From Brienomyrus brachyistius (Eukaryota > Chordata > Actinopteri > Osteoglossiformes > Mormyridae), in NCBI RefSeq assembly GCF_023856365.1, contig NC_064542.1, forward strand, positions 10,809,863 through 10,873,862: 64,000 nucleotides of DNA, given 5' to 3'. Position 1 is the first letter of the stretch; each line of letters opens with the position of its first letter. Made by a program: the position numbers and the translations under genes. Below are positions 1-31,900 of the stretch, in pieces. Below the pieces are notes generated by a model. It was not told the DNA's origin and made no database searches. It saw only the letters and a list, made by a program, of their open reading frames with translations.

Positions 1-1127
1 CGCCACACTCAGAATGGAGGTGGAATTTAAGCCCCCAACCTGGGACATAGGAGGGAATATGGCTACCCACTCACGCACCGTGCACGCCCATCGACTCAGC
101 TATGCAACCGCTTAATGAAGGCCACTGCAGGACAGCGATCTGAAATCTATCCGTACTGAACAGCCACATATCTGATCTGAGGCACATTCCAGGAAGCATA
201 GGGTGTGGGCAGCGTACTTCCATAACGAGATGTTAAATGGGCAATTCACCTCCAGACGAGAAGCTGACCTCCAGAAGAGGCTCAAGGGGGGGTTGAAAGG
301 CTGATTCCATCAGGTGTCGTCAGGAGCAGCCGGCCGCTGTCTTTTTACAGTAATCTGTCTTTGTTTCGTTTCCACTCTTTTCTCTGTCTCTCTCTATTTC
401 AATATCGCTCACTCCAGATCAGATTGGAGTAGCTGGTCGTCATGGCAACGGTACTCGGCAACCCTCTCAGGATTGTGGGGCATCTCGTATTTTTCAGCTT
501 AAAATTACCATGTGTTTAGTGTGCTTCTAATATGCTGTTCTGGCCTGTTTTTTTTTAGGGCTGAGGGAGAGATTCTTATTCCCCTAAAGGAAGACAAAAT
601 CATTTTCTTTTTCTCACTCTCTTCCTTATGCATTCCTGCACAACTCCCCCCCGCCCCCCCCCACCTGCTCTATCTTTTCATCCATCTTCACATTAACACC
701 TCCAGTGCCTCACCCCGGATGTCCTTAGGCTGATATCTCCTTCGTCCCTAATCCTCTCTGCTGTAGATGCTGTGTCGTCCACGAGGCCCTCGGGCAGCCG
801 AGTAATGAGGTGTCTGTTGCCCTTGTTGCCCCCCCCCCCCCCCCCCCCCGACCTACCCAACATGCCACTGACCTGCTGAAAAGCCAGCTGTCTGTCATTA
901 GGTATAGTACGCCGTTGAAGGAAAACACGGTGCAATCTGATAATGACGATGACCAAAGAAGGTCGATGATCTTATGGTACGTGTTTCTCTACATGAATCT
1001 TTGCTCATTTTCAGCTCCTGTTTGGGCGTCTTAGTGCCCAGAAGGCGTCACATGCAGGCGCTTCACACAGAGGCCTCATTAAAAAACAGAGACGCCATGG
1101 CAGTGTTTACCGAGAGCTGTGCTCTGC

Positions 1128-1196
1128 CCAGAGGACTCTGCCCAGCGGACTCTGCCCAAAGGACTCTGCCCAGCGGACTCTGCCCAGGGAGCCGCC
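1128..1196. repeat. Short tandem repeat, 14-bp unit
   Basis: About five copies of ggactctgcccagc and close variants in direct repeat. It explains the overlapping open frames on both strands. Confidence 0.75.
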
Positions 1197-2154
1197 GTTG
1201 GGTTGGGATTCGTCCTGAAATGTGACGATCAGCAAACGGCCGGGGCAGCGGCTGATGGTGTCGATGCTGTGTGGCGCTGCGGTTCCGCCGGGGCCGTTCA
1301 TTCTCTGGAGCGGAACGCAGAGGCTGCACACTACTGTAAAGGCAGCGGCGCTCGGAGAGAATACAGACCCAATTAAGTGAGAGATTCTGGTTTATCCCGT
1401 TTCGGGGAGTTATCCGCTGGGAACCTCAAGCACCTCCCGCACACACAGGAGATGGACGGTGACCTCAAGGGCGTGTGTCTGAGGGTGAGGTCAATAATAG
1501 TGGGAGTGAGTGTGTGCAGGTGCAGACTGTGACACAGCAAGCCTGGGGCACGAGGCAAGCAACGTCATCTCAAATGTCCCCCGCAGAGGAGTGACAATGA
1601 AGGAATGGAACCCTCCCAATGACAATGCCACACTCTTCCCAACACACTTTAACCTCTGAGAGGTTCTGGGGACGGGACGCCATGATGGCTCTTCTTACCG
1701 CCACATGCAGGGGTCAAAGGTCACACAGAAATGCATGCAGCCAAAAGCGAACAGCGTGTCCTCCAGCTCCGGCTGCTCTGACTTTGCAAATGTAGGTTGA
1801 AGGCCGCGGGTTTAAATGCATGGGGATGTGAAAGAACTCCCCCAGCACACAGCACCTCACTGCAGCGTAGGGGGCATGGGGGTGAAGACGCAGGGTTGCG
1901 CCTCCTCATTAAACGCTACCCTCCCACATCAGAGAATAGTTGGGGTATCTACCAGCCGTTCAGTGTGTCCCCAGCATCTTTAAGACCTAAATTTGTATGA
2001 AATCCAAACTCTCGGATGAGAAATTTCCGAAACTTAATTTCGGATAGAGACCCCTTCTGTCATCCTCATTTATGTGCAACAGGAGAGAAGATGCTGCTTC
2101 CCGCCAGGGTCACAGCAGAAACAAGTCCACTCCCAGCTACACTACACCATCCAC

Positions 2155-2270
2155 TCAACCCGCTTCCAGCCAACCCCACACACTGAGCCCCACCCACCCT
2201 GTCACACCCACCCACTAAGCCCCACCCACCTGGCCCAGCCCATCCACTAAGCCCCACCCACTTATCCTGA
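2155..2270. repeat. Imperfect CACCC-box repeat
   Basis: Three or four degenerate copies of a unit containing actaagccccaccca. The CACCC elements resemble KLF/Sp sites, but their intronic position and repetition suggest a simple tandem repeat. Confidence 0.5.
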
Positions 2271-2497
2271 TACACAATACCTGAAATAGCTGCTGTCCTC
2301 ATCCCCTAAGAACACTTTACAACCTGGCGATAGTGTCAGCATCAGATCAGGCTGTAATTTTTGAGTCGTATTTCAGACACCACGTCAAGATAAAGCCCCA
2401 GTGGCGCTTTTTGCTATACTCGTCAGATCACTGGAATGCAAAAACCCATCACTGGATGGAGATCTGGAGATGGAGCGTCTCTTGGCAATGAGCTCAC

Positions 2498-20173
<17,676 letters not shown>

Positions 20174-20600
20174 CTTCATGGGCAGATGCTGTCCAGAAGC
20201 GTGCGGTTTTTATCCCTCTTGATGGAGTGACTGTTTATTCGTGGGTTGTTGTCGCTGGTGCGGGATGCGGTTGGTGCAGTGGCATCACTCGGTGTGTTCT
20301 TCCGTGTTTCACCGACTAAACTAGTAAGGTTTACTGCTACCCAAAGAAGGTGGATGCTGGGCTGCTATATTGTACTGGGGTGCCGTGTGGGGGAGGATGG
20401 AAAGAGAGGGGTGGGGGTGAGAGAGATGCTACTCGATTCAGGAGATCCTCGCTGCGCTGCAGCACCCTGACTTGGCGAAGGAGGGAACTCCCACGCAATT
20501 GCTTCCAGGGACTGCCTGATACCGCCATCAGGTGGAAGCAAAGCCGGGGTTTCCCAAACACACGCGCCATGTTTTCATATTGCATGCTGCGCTCGATTTG
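20174..20600 (-). promoter_or_regulatory. Probable 5' UTR and promoter of the calcineurin gene
   Basis: This lies immediately upstream of exon 1 on the minus strand and is richer in G, C and CpG than the AT-rich DNA on either side. I see no clear TATA box. The transcription start cannot be placed from sequence alone, and further noncoding first exons are possible. Confidence 0.4.
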
Positions 20601-22255
20601 ATCCTAGCATGAAGGAATGGGGCTTCGAGGCTTTTAATGCAATGGACCGAGCGTCTATATTCTCTATCACACGCTACCCATTTCACAGTTGTATATTATT
20701 CTACTGGTAAAACGTACCGAAAAATCACAGACGGGTTCTTGACGTGATTAATTAGATTATAAAAATTGTTGTTATAAACGTATAAATACGTTTCTTGCAT
20801 TTTGAGGTGTCTTAAGATAACTTGAAACCATATTTTAATTATTTAAATGTTCATCTTGGAAGTTATTGAATGCATAGCGGTTTTTGAAGAGAGAAATCCT
20901 TTTTGAGGTGGCTGACGAAGATTTCCAAACGGAAATATACGTATAGAATGGAAACCGGGGAAAGTCGTTGTGAGTGAACGGAAAAAAATACTTGAATAAT
21001 TTATGCATTCATGGATTATTAGGTGATACGTGCTAGATACACGTCATTTTATGTAAGTGTAAGGAAACACCAGAGAAAACACGCACACAGCCTAGGAAAT
21101 CCAACAGGAATAATGACACATGCATCCATTTGCAAGTAATTAGTATGCAATTTAGTCATTTATGTTTTAATGGTAAGAGCAAGGTAGGTAAAACATGTAG
21201 TTTGAGATACATATATGTGAGTAGTGACATTTAATTTCGATTTCTTAATTAATGTATCTATTATGTGTAATAATTTGGAATATCTACCATAGCAAAAATC
21301 ACAATAATCACATTTAGCGGACATGACCTGAAAGCAGACTGACGAGTATGTTTGTCATGATTTAAAACTATACTGACCAAATAGTATTCTGCTTTATATA
21401 TGTATATACAAATGCGCACACGCGCGCGTGCACACACACACACGTTGTCAAGACATTCTTGATCGATTCAATTTCTTCAACATCGTGATATGCGTTTTTA
21501 TTTTGACATACAGCCTTCGTAAATCACTATGACTGACCGCAGAACTCAAAGTAATATGTATATTAAAATTTAACGTCAATAACACCATACTGTAAAAATA
21601 ATAATAAGTAAAAAATATACGTTTAATTGAAGTTATCGAGTCAACTTTATATTGTATAACGGTACAGATAAATGACATGTGTTAAACAATCCTACAGTTT
21701 TGCTAGAAAAAACATTCTCAGTATTAAACACGTGACTCTTAAATGCCTGACGCTAGCCAGTTAAGACCAGTCTGTTTAACTTTTATGGCTCCTACCTAAT
21801 CCAGAGCATCACCCGGCTTCTGATTATTCATGACATATATTATTACACTTATGTATACAGCAAATAATGAGCTAATAGTTTAATTATCCAAGTTAGATAC
21901 ATTTTCTTTAAGAAATTAACTACCTTTTTAAACTACCAGTATCAGTTCCTCATTTACAACTACAGTCCTCGCGATAACTTTGGGCAACATTGAACGACGT
22001 CATTTTCAATAATATCCCTCCGCTTATTTTTATCTTTAAAACTTCTTCTCCAGTTACATGTTTGTGATCATACCAACCCGATAAAAATACGAACATACAT
22101 ATGGTTCATTACATAACCCTAAAAAAGTGAACACGTCCTTAAATCCCGGTGTTATACTAGATCCTATTTTTCGATCTAGATCAGTCTTCGTGCTGCACAG
22201 CAAGGAAACTACGGTATGACTCAAGCCATTTTGGCTCAAAGGACCCTTTTAAAAC
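20601..22255. other. AT-rich intergenic spacer between divergent ppp3ca-like and ube2d2
   Basis: About 1.7 kb of AT-rich, mostly non-repetitive DNA between the two 5' ends. There is a short CA run with a cgcgcgcg-like patch near 21418-21442. I see no gene. The two genes are arranged head to head, so enhancers here could serve either one. Confidence 0.5.
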
Positions 22256-22655
22256 AACGCAAAATGTTCCGCATTGGAGAACCAAAATGGCGCCGATTGC
22301 GCGGGACTGTTATATGAAAGGGTAGTCGGAGCGCAGATGTTAGGAAACGGCCTTGTTGAATGCGTCGGCGGATGTGCGGGTCTGCGGAAGGCTTCTATTA
22401 GAGTGCTGCTCGGCGGAGTGATGTGGTAGCCGCTGCTGTAGGAGGAAGGACCCCGCTTCTACTCCACTTGTCTTTCAATTTCGCCTTAAAAATTATCTCG
22501 CTTGGCCCTTCTCCTCTGGTGGCTAGCGGTGACTTTAGCGAAGGAGAGACTTGCTTGTATCCAGAGGACAGCCATAAGCCGGTGGTGAGGGAAAGTAACC
22601 GCCATTTTAATCGAATAAAACACACGTTTCTAGTGACAGCGGCACAAGCACAACA
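22256..22655 (+). promoter_or_regulatory. ube2d2 CpG-rich promoter and 5' UTR with YY1-type motifs
   Basis: A CpG-rich block directly before the ube2d2 ATG. An AAAATGGCGCC at about 22284-22294 matches the YY1 core (AAnATGGCG), and a reverse copy, CGCCATTTT, is at 22600-22608. YY1 sites close to the start are common in TATA-less housekeeping vertebrate promoters. The start site is probably near 22290-22400. Function is inferred from sequence only. Confidence 0.55.
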
Positions 22656-26744
<4,089 letters not shown>

Positions 26745-27530
26745 TTTCGGCGCAAGATCATGGCGAAACACCTCTGCGTCTACAGCTAGGGGGAGCTCTG
26801 AGCGAAAATGAAAAATAGAAAAAATCTCGTTGGTTTCCATTGGAGTGCTTTCTTTGAGCCACATCTTCCTTAACCTGCACCTCTTTCCCCAACCCTACCC
26901 AGCTGCCATGTTGTATATATTTCAAACTGCAATCCACAGTCCACCTATTTTCCTTGTCCTGCTACTGTCTTTGTCACTGGATCAGTCCACTTTTGGAGCT
27001 GTCCGATGTTTATGATCCTAAAAGCATTCCTTGCCATTTTAAGAACTGGGATATCCAAGATTGAGGGTTTTTACTTTTTTCCCCCTTTGTGCTTCCAACA
27101 GTAATGAGTTGGGCGCTTTTTTTTTTTTTGGTATAAATCTCTAAGGAATTCTTTTAAATTCAAATGAAGCTAAAATGGAAATGTAAAGCCTTTTGGTTCT
27201 TGTATGTTCAGCTGGAAAATTCTAAAGGATTCCCCCCCCCCCACCCCCAACAATTATCACCAAGACCTTCATCATTCCATATTCATTTCTGTTTGGAGGT
27301 TTTGGACTGGTTGGTTAAAACCCATAACCAATCTAGGTTGCATTCGGAATTTTTATTTTTATTTTTTTTGGATCTAGAAGCTAATAGCTCCTGTCAGACT
27401 CGTGCTTTCTTGGGTTGTAGTGCGAGGAAATAAAATCCTGACAGATGACTTCTGTATATTTAAATACCTGGAAGCTCATTGAGCTCGTGTGTTGATTAAA
27501 CTGTGTAATAAAATAATTACTAAAGTCTGA
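26745..27530 (+). other. ube2d2 3' UTR with two polyadenylation signals and a Pumilio-type site
   Basis: After the TAG the sequence runs to AATAAA at 27429-27434 and again at 27507-27512. A TGTATATA at 26912-26919 fits the Pumilio element (TGTANATA). The early segment (caagatcatggcgaaac and gtctacagctaggggga) looks like the conserved vertebrate UBE2D2 3' UTR as I remember it. A poly-C run lies at about 27232-27242. Confidence 0.65.
27507..27512 (+). terminator. ube2d2 distal polyadenylation signal AATAAA
   Basis: Canonical hexamer about 760 bases after the stop. A proximal AATAAA is at 27429-27434, so alternative ends are likely. Confidence 0.6.
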
Positions 27531-28380
27531 ACTTTGAATTTAAGCATGACTGAAGTAATTGAACATGTGGGCTTCTGTCGACAAAATCAGTTTTTTTTTG
27601 TAATAAATGAAACCATGTTTAGCATTTTTCCACATTCTGTGCAGAATTAAGTATTTTAAGGTGATTGTCATAGTTGAATTCACAGTAAATATGTCAATGA
27701 TTTGTGGAACTGTTGCAAAGTAAATTCCTATAAAAATGTTGCAAAGCATGTGGAAACAGTATGTTATGAGCAATGTAGAGAATGTTGATGGGGGGGGGGA
27801 GTGGCCCTCTGTGTTCTAAGTGAAGGTAGTACCACATAATCAATTGTATACAATATAAATAATTGATAACATGGCAAATGTTAAGCGACATGCCTCATAA
27901 CTGGAAATTATTACTGTTTCAGTTGCAGTTATAATGTATGAACACAGCCCTGTAAACTGAATAAAAATAGGATGTATAAACTGCTTCTTAGGTTACTTAG
28001 TTGTAATACTTAATATCATTGTGTTGGTGGACTAATTTTAAACATAACACTTGAATAATGCTGGTTTAGTGGAAGGTAATATAAGCAGGGTTGGAAGATC
28101 TTGTCTTAAATTTCAGTATTTTTATGCAGTTTACCCATTGGAAATGTCGAGTAGTTCACCGTGAAAGTGGGGTTACTTTAAATTAAAGCACATTAACCCA
28201 CTTCGGATTCGTCATTGTTGGTATATGCATTTGACATCCTTAACTGGTAAAAACATCGGGTATTTTAGGGAGAGGATTTGACAAGCTGGACTCGCTCTGT
28301 GTTCAGTAGTGGTACAGGAGACGCGTTAGAGAAGCAGCGCAGTCAGTCAATGATTCATTTTCTCTTGCGATTGGCTAGCC
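27531..28380. other. Spacer between ube2d2 and cisd1
   Basis: AT-rich DNA with a G run near 27790-27800. I recognise no gene or repeat. Confidence 0.5.
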
Positions 28381-28496
28381 CCTCCGTGACGTAGCGTAAC
28401 CCGGAAGCACGCATGATCCGTCCAAAGGTCCGGGGCTGCCAGTGACCTTGTGCATGAGCAGACAGCCGACATTACTGCCAGCGGCGAAGACTTGCG
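28381..28496 (+). promoter_or_regulatory. cisd1 promoter and 5' UTR with CRE-like and ETS-like sites
   Basis: TGACGTAG (28387-28394) resembles a CREB/ATF site, and ACCCGGAAGC (28399-28408) is a strong ETS/GABP core. These sit 90-110 bases before the ATG, without a TATA box. GABP and CRE sites are common in nuclear genes for mitochondrial proteins. The assignment is sequence-based. Confidence 0.5.
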
Positions 28497-28563
28497 ATGT
28501 CGGCATCATCATTTCTGGCGCTACCCAAGCCGGATATAAGAAATGGATTCTCCTTTTGCAAAG
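28497..28563 (+). CDS. cisd1: cisd1 candidate coding exon 1 (residues 1-22)
   Basis: The ATG follows a GC-rich 5' UTR. Twenty-two codons plus G join AG of exon 2 to give Glu23. The frame is right and the promoter motifs lie just upstream, but the donor AAAG|GTTTTTTTG is poor. Another first exon elsewhere in the 3.7-kb intron cannot be excluded. Confidence 0.6.
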
Positions 28564-31261
28564 GTTTTTTTGTCTTCCTCAGTATTATAACTCTAGCTGT
28601 CAAAAGAAATGTAACCGTATTTTGTAACAAGTGTTTGTTTTCGTTAACATGCATAATAATCGAGCTTTTCCACTGCATTTAACATCTAGTGGTCATCTAT
28701 AGGGCAGTCTGGTTAGATGGCTTGCCTACTATTCAAGTATTTCAAACCTAAATCGCGACAACAATATCAAAATAAGAAAATAGATATCCGCACACGGTTA
28801 CCACGTAATATAGTGAAACTGATTGGTAGCTGTGGTAATGCACCTTAAATCTCTTGACTTGAATGTATTTACAGAAATTCTGAACTAAATTACGTGTTTT
28901 CAAGCTCCAGTGGACCACGTGACAATCGTAGTCACACCCACACAACTTTCCCTACTTTCACAATTACATGTAGGCCTACTTATTTTAGCAGGTGCTTAAC
29001 TGTTTTTAAAGCGATCAAGTCAGGGTATCCAGGTCAGGATAGCGCGGAGGCTTGAAGCAATTCGCAGGCAGAAAAACGCACAAGGCAGACGTACGTCCTG
29101 GACTGCATGCCAGTTCATTGTATGCCACAGACACGTATGCTGACACACTACTCTGCAGACGTTATTAATTTTTTATCACTGTGTTATTGTCGTTGATTTG
29201 AAATATTGTAGAGCCAATGTACCAGGTCCCTATAATGTATTTTTCTTCATCGATATTCCATAAGCTTAAAGATAAATAGTAGCATTTTACTTGAGCGGAC
29301 ACAGATAATGTGGTTTTATGCTATTACTTGTGTAATTAACCACAAAATGTTTGTTACTTTATCTGTTAATTATGTAATTTTTTATGAACTACCAAAGGAA
29401 CCACCGAAGGAAGCACTATAGGAACAAATAATGAAGAACACATGCAAAATACTGATCTTATGTTTGTTCCTCATTAATGAATTGTGACACATTTATCTCA
29501 AGCAGTTACTATATGTGTTACTGTGTCTCTTAATTCTGTAAACCCTTGTAAACTACTAAGGAACTACTGAAGGAACAAGTAACGAATAACAAAGTGAAAT
29601 ACTGATCTCATGTTTGTTCATCAGTAATAAATCATGACGCATCTTTCATCAAGTAGACTATATTTGTTCATGATTTGTACTTCAGTAGTAACTAAGTGAT
29701 TACTAAGTATTTGTGTCCCTTCAAGTAGTGTTACCGGTAAATTACTAAGTGTCAAGTGCTCATTTTTGTCTCCAAAATACATTCTCTGCCACAAGAAGCA
29801 TTATTTAATGACGAAATCAAATAATGCCTTGCTGCATTCCATCCACAAAAGCGCTCCACCTTCTGGTCATTGCAAGGTACTACCCCCCACCTGCTCGCCC
29901 CTACTACGTACCTCTCCTGATTCAGCCAAAGACAAGCATTTCGTGACTCAGCAAAAGTCGAATTGTATTTCATGGTGCCTTTTGTGACTCGACAAACGAC
30001 GAAATGCATTTTGTGATTCCACAGAATCAATTTTGTCCACAAAATGGCTTTCTTTCATTCACAAAAATTCATTTTGTCCCCAAAATGACTTTCACAAAAT
30101 TTATTTTGTCCACAAAAAAGTATTGACATCAATTCTGTGCACAAAATGAAACATTCTTTTTGGTTTCTGTGCATGAAAGAAAGTGAAGTAAAAAGATAGA
30201 ATGTGCACAGAATTGATAGCACTTTGCATTTCGTGTACATAAGATAGTAATTTTGTGGACAAAATTTATTCTATGGAATCACGAAATGCATTTTAACTTT
30301 TGCTGAGTCACGAAAGGCCCCACGATCCATATCAGTTAGGTAATAAAACAACAGGTAGAGACTTCACTGCATAGTCATTTGCTCCATATGTAATATTGAT
30401 AAGAATATGCTATTAACAGTAGGAGTTAGTAGAAGTTAGTAGAAGGTATGCATTAAATTCAAATAAATTTGTTACAAACGTATCTAAAATGTTGAAGCTT
30501 CTTGCCCATAAGGAAAGAATTACTTTCATCTCATTGAACAAAAGTGAAGGTAAATGCATAACATAGCATTATGAAGTTATACTGCTTTATGAATAAATAC
30601 ATTTTTAAATATGTAACCCTTGATATAGTGTAGTGTCGGAGCATGCTGGGAAAATGTAAATAGCCTTTGTTCGTGTAATTGTAGACCAGGGGTCACCAAC
30701 CTTTTTGAAACTGAGAGCTACTTCACGAGTACTGAACCATACGAAGGGCTACCAATTTGAAACGCCCTCCTAAACTTATCTAAACTTCATGTATAATACA
30801 CATGTTTTAAATGCTTTTTTAAGATATGGTCATTTTCAAATCTATATAAATGTAAATGTGATTAAAGAAGAATAGCAACAGGATAAAATTACATTTTAGA
30901 CGCTGCTCACTCGTGAGCTGTGCTATTTTTAGAACGAGTGCGCAGGTGACTCATGTGGTCCTTGGGGGCGTCCTGGTGCCCGCGGGCACCATGTTGGTGA
31001 CCCCTGTTGTAGATGCTTGTGTTCCCGATTGTCATATGTGCCCTTGCCTGTGTCATGCGTGAAACCGGTCCGATCCGTCATTGCGTAAACTACCCACCAT
31101 GTGTGTGCCTTACCGTCCGGCATCAGACCTTCCTGTATTTCCCCATTGTGTGTGGTTCGGGGGTGGATTGGTTCATGTGTTTGTCTTTTTAAGGGCTTAA
31201 TTAAAAGACACTCTCTCTTCTTCCTTGTCATTTCTTTCCTGCTAGTCATTACGAATTGTAT

Positions 31262-31311
<50 letters not shown>

Positions 31312-31864
31312 TGTGTGTGTGTGTGTGTGTGTGTTTTTAGGGCGAGTTATCTACATGTTATTTATAAAAATTATATTCCGATGACGTGCGTTTACCGACG
31401 GAATTACATTTTGAACCATAAAGTTAAGTGCCCATCTGGAGTGTGAAATAGCGCTGGAGGAATCCGAGTTTGTGTCTTTCTTGGCACGATCCTTTGGTGC
31501 CTCTCATCTGTACTCTACAAGACTACCAATTCTGCTTCCTGTGACTGCGTGTACAGTGCTCTGACTTAGAGATCTTCTAGTATTAATACATGTAGGTTAG
31601 TTGCAGAATAAATTCATTTTCATAAACAGTAACGAATGCATGGTGAAAATAAGAAGCTGACGAAATAATGTATTTCTTGCGCTTCCCAGGTACTTTGGTT
31701 TTCTAAAATATGTTGTTGTTGAAGTAGCTCTGAATTGCCCATGTTGTGTGATTTTATGAGCCCTGAATCTTATCCTGGATATACCTCTGCCTTGTGCTGT
31801 CTTAGAACTGCTCTAGACTCCCCACAAACTCTCGCTAGATAAGTAGGTGGAAGATGGGTGGATA

Positions 31865-31900
<36 letters not shown>

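Larger units (their letters stand above)
1..2497. other. Calcineurin intron 6 (partial), no exon seen
   Basis: This lies downstream of calcineurin exon 6 on the minus strand. I looked for the next exon (YPAVCEFLQ...RAHEAQDAG) in all minus frames and did not find it, so the intron probably continues past the left edge. Contents: a poly-C tract at about 830-849, a five-copy 14-bp repeat (ggactctgcccagc) at about 1130-1196, and a CACCC-rich imperfect repeat at about 2155-2270 built on actaagccccaccca. The open frames here are GC- or repeat-driven and resemble nothing I know. Confidence 0.6.

Noticed and set aside
1..2497. The next calcineurin exon (YPAVCEFLQ...)
   Set aside because: Not found on the minus strand in this stretch; it is presumably left of the window.
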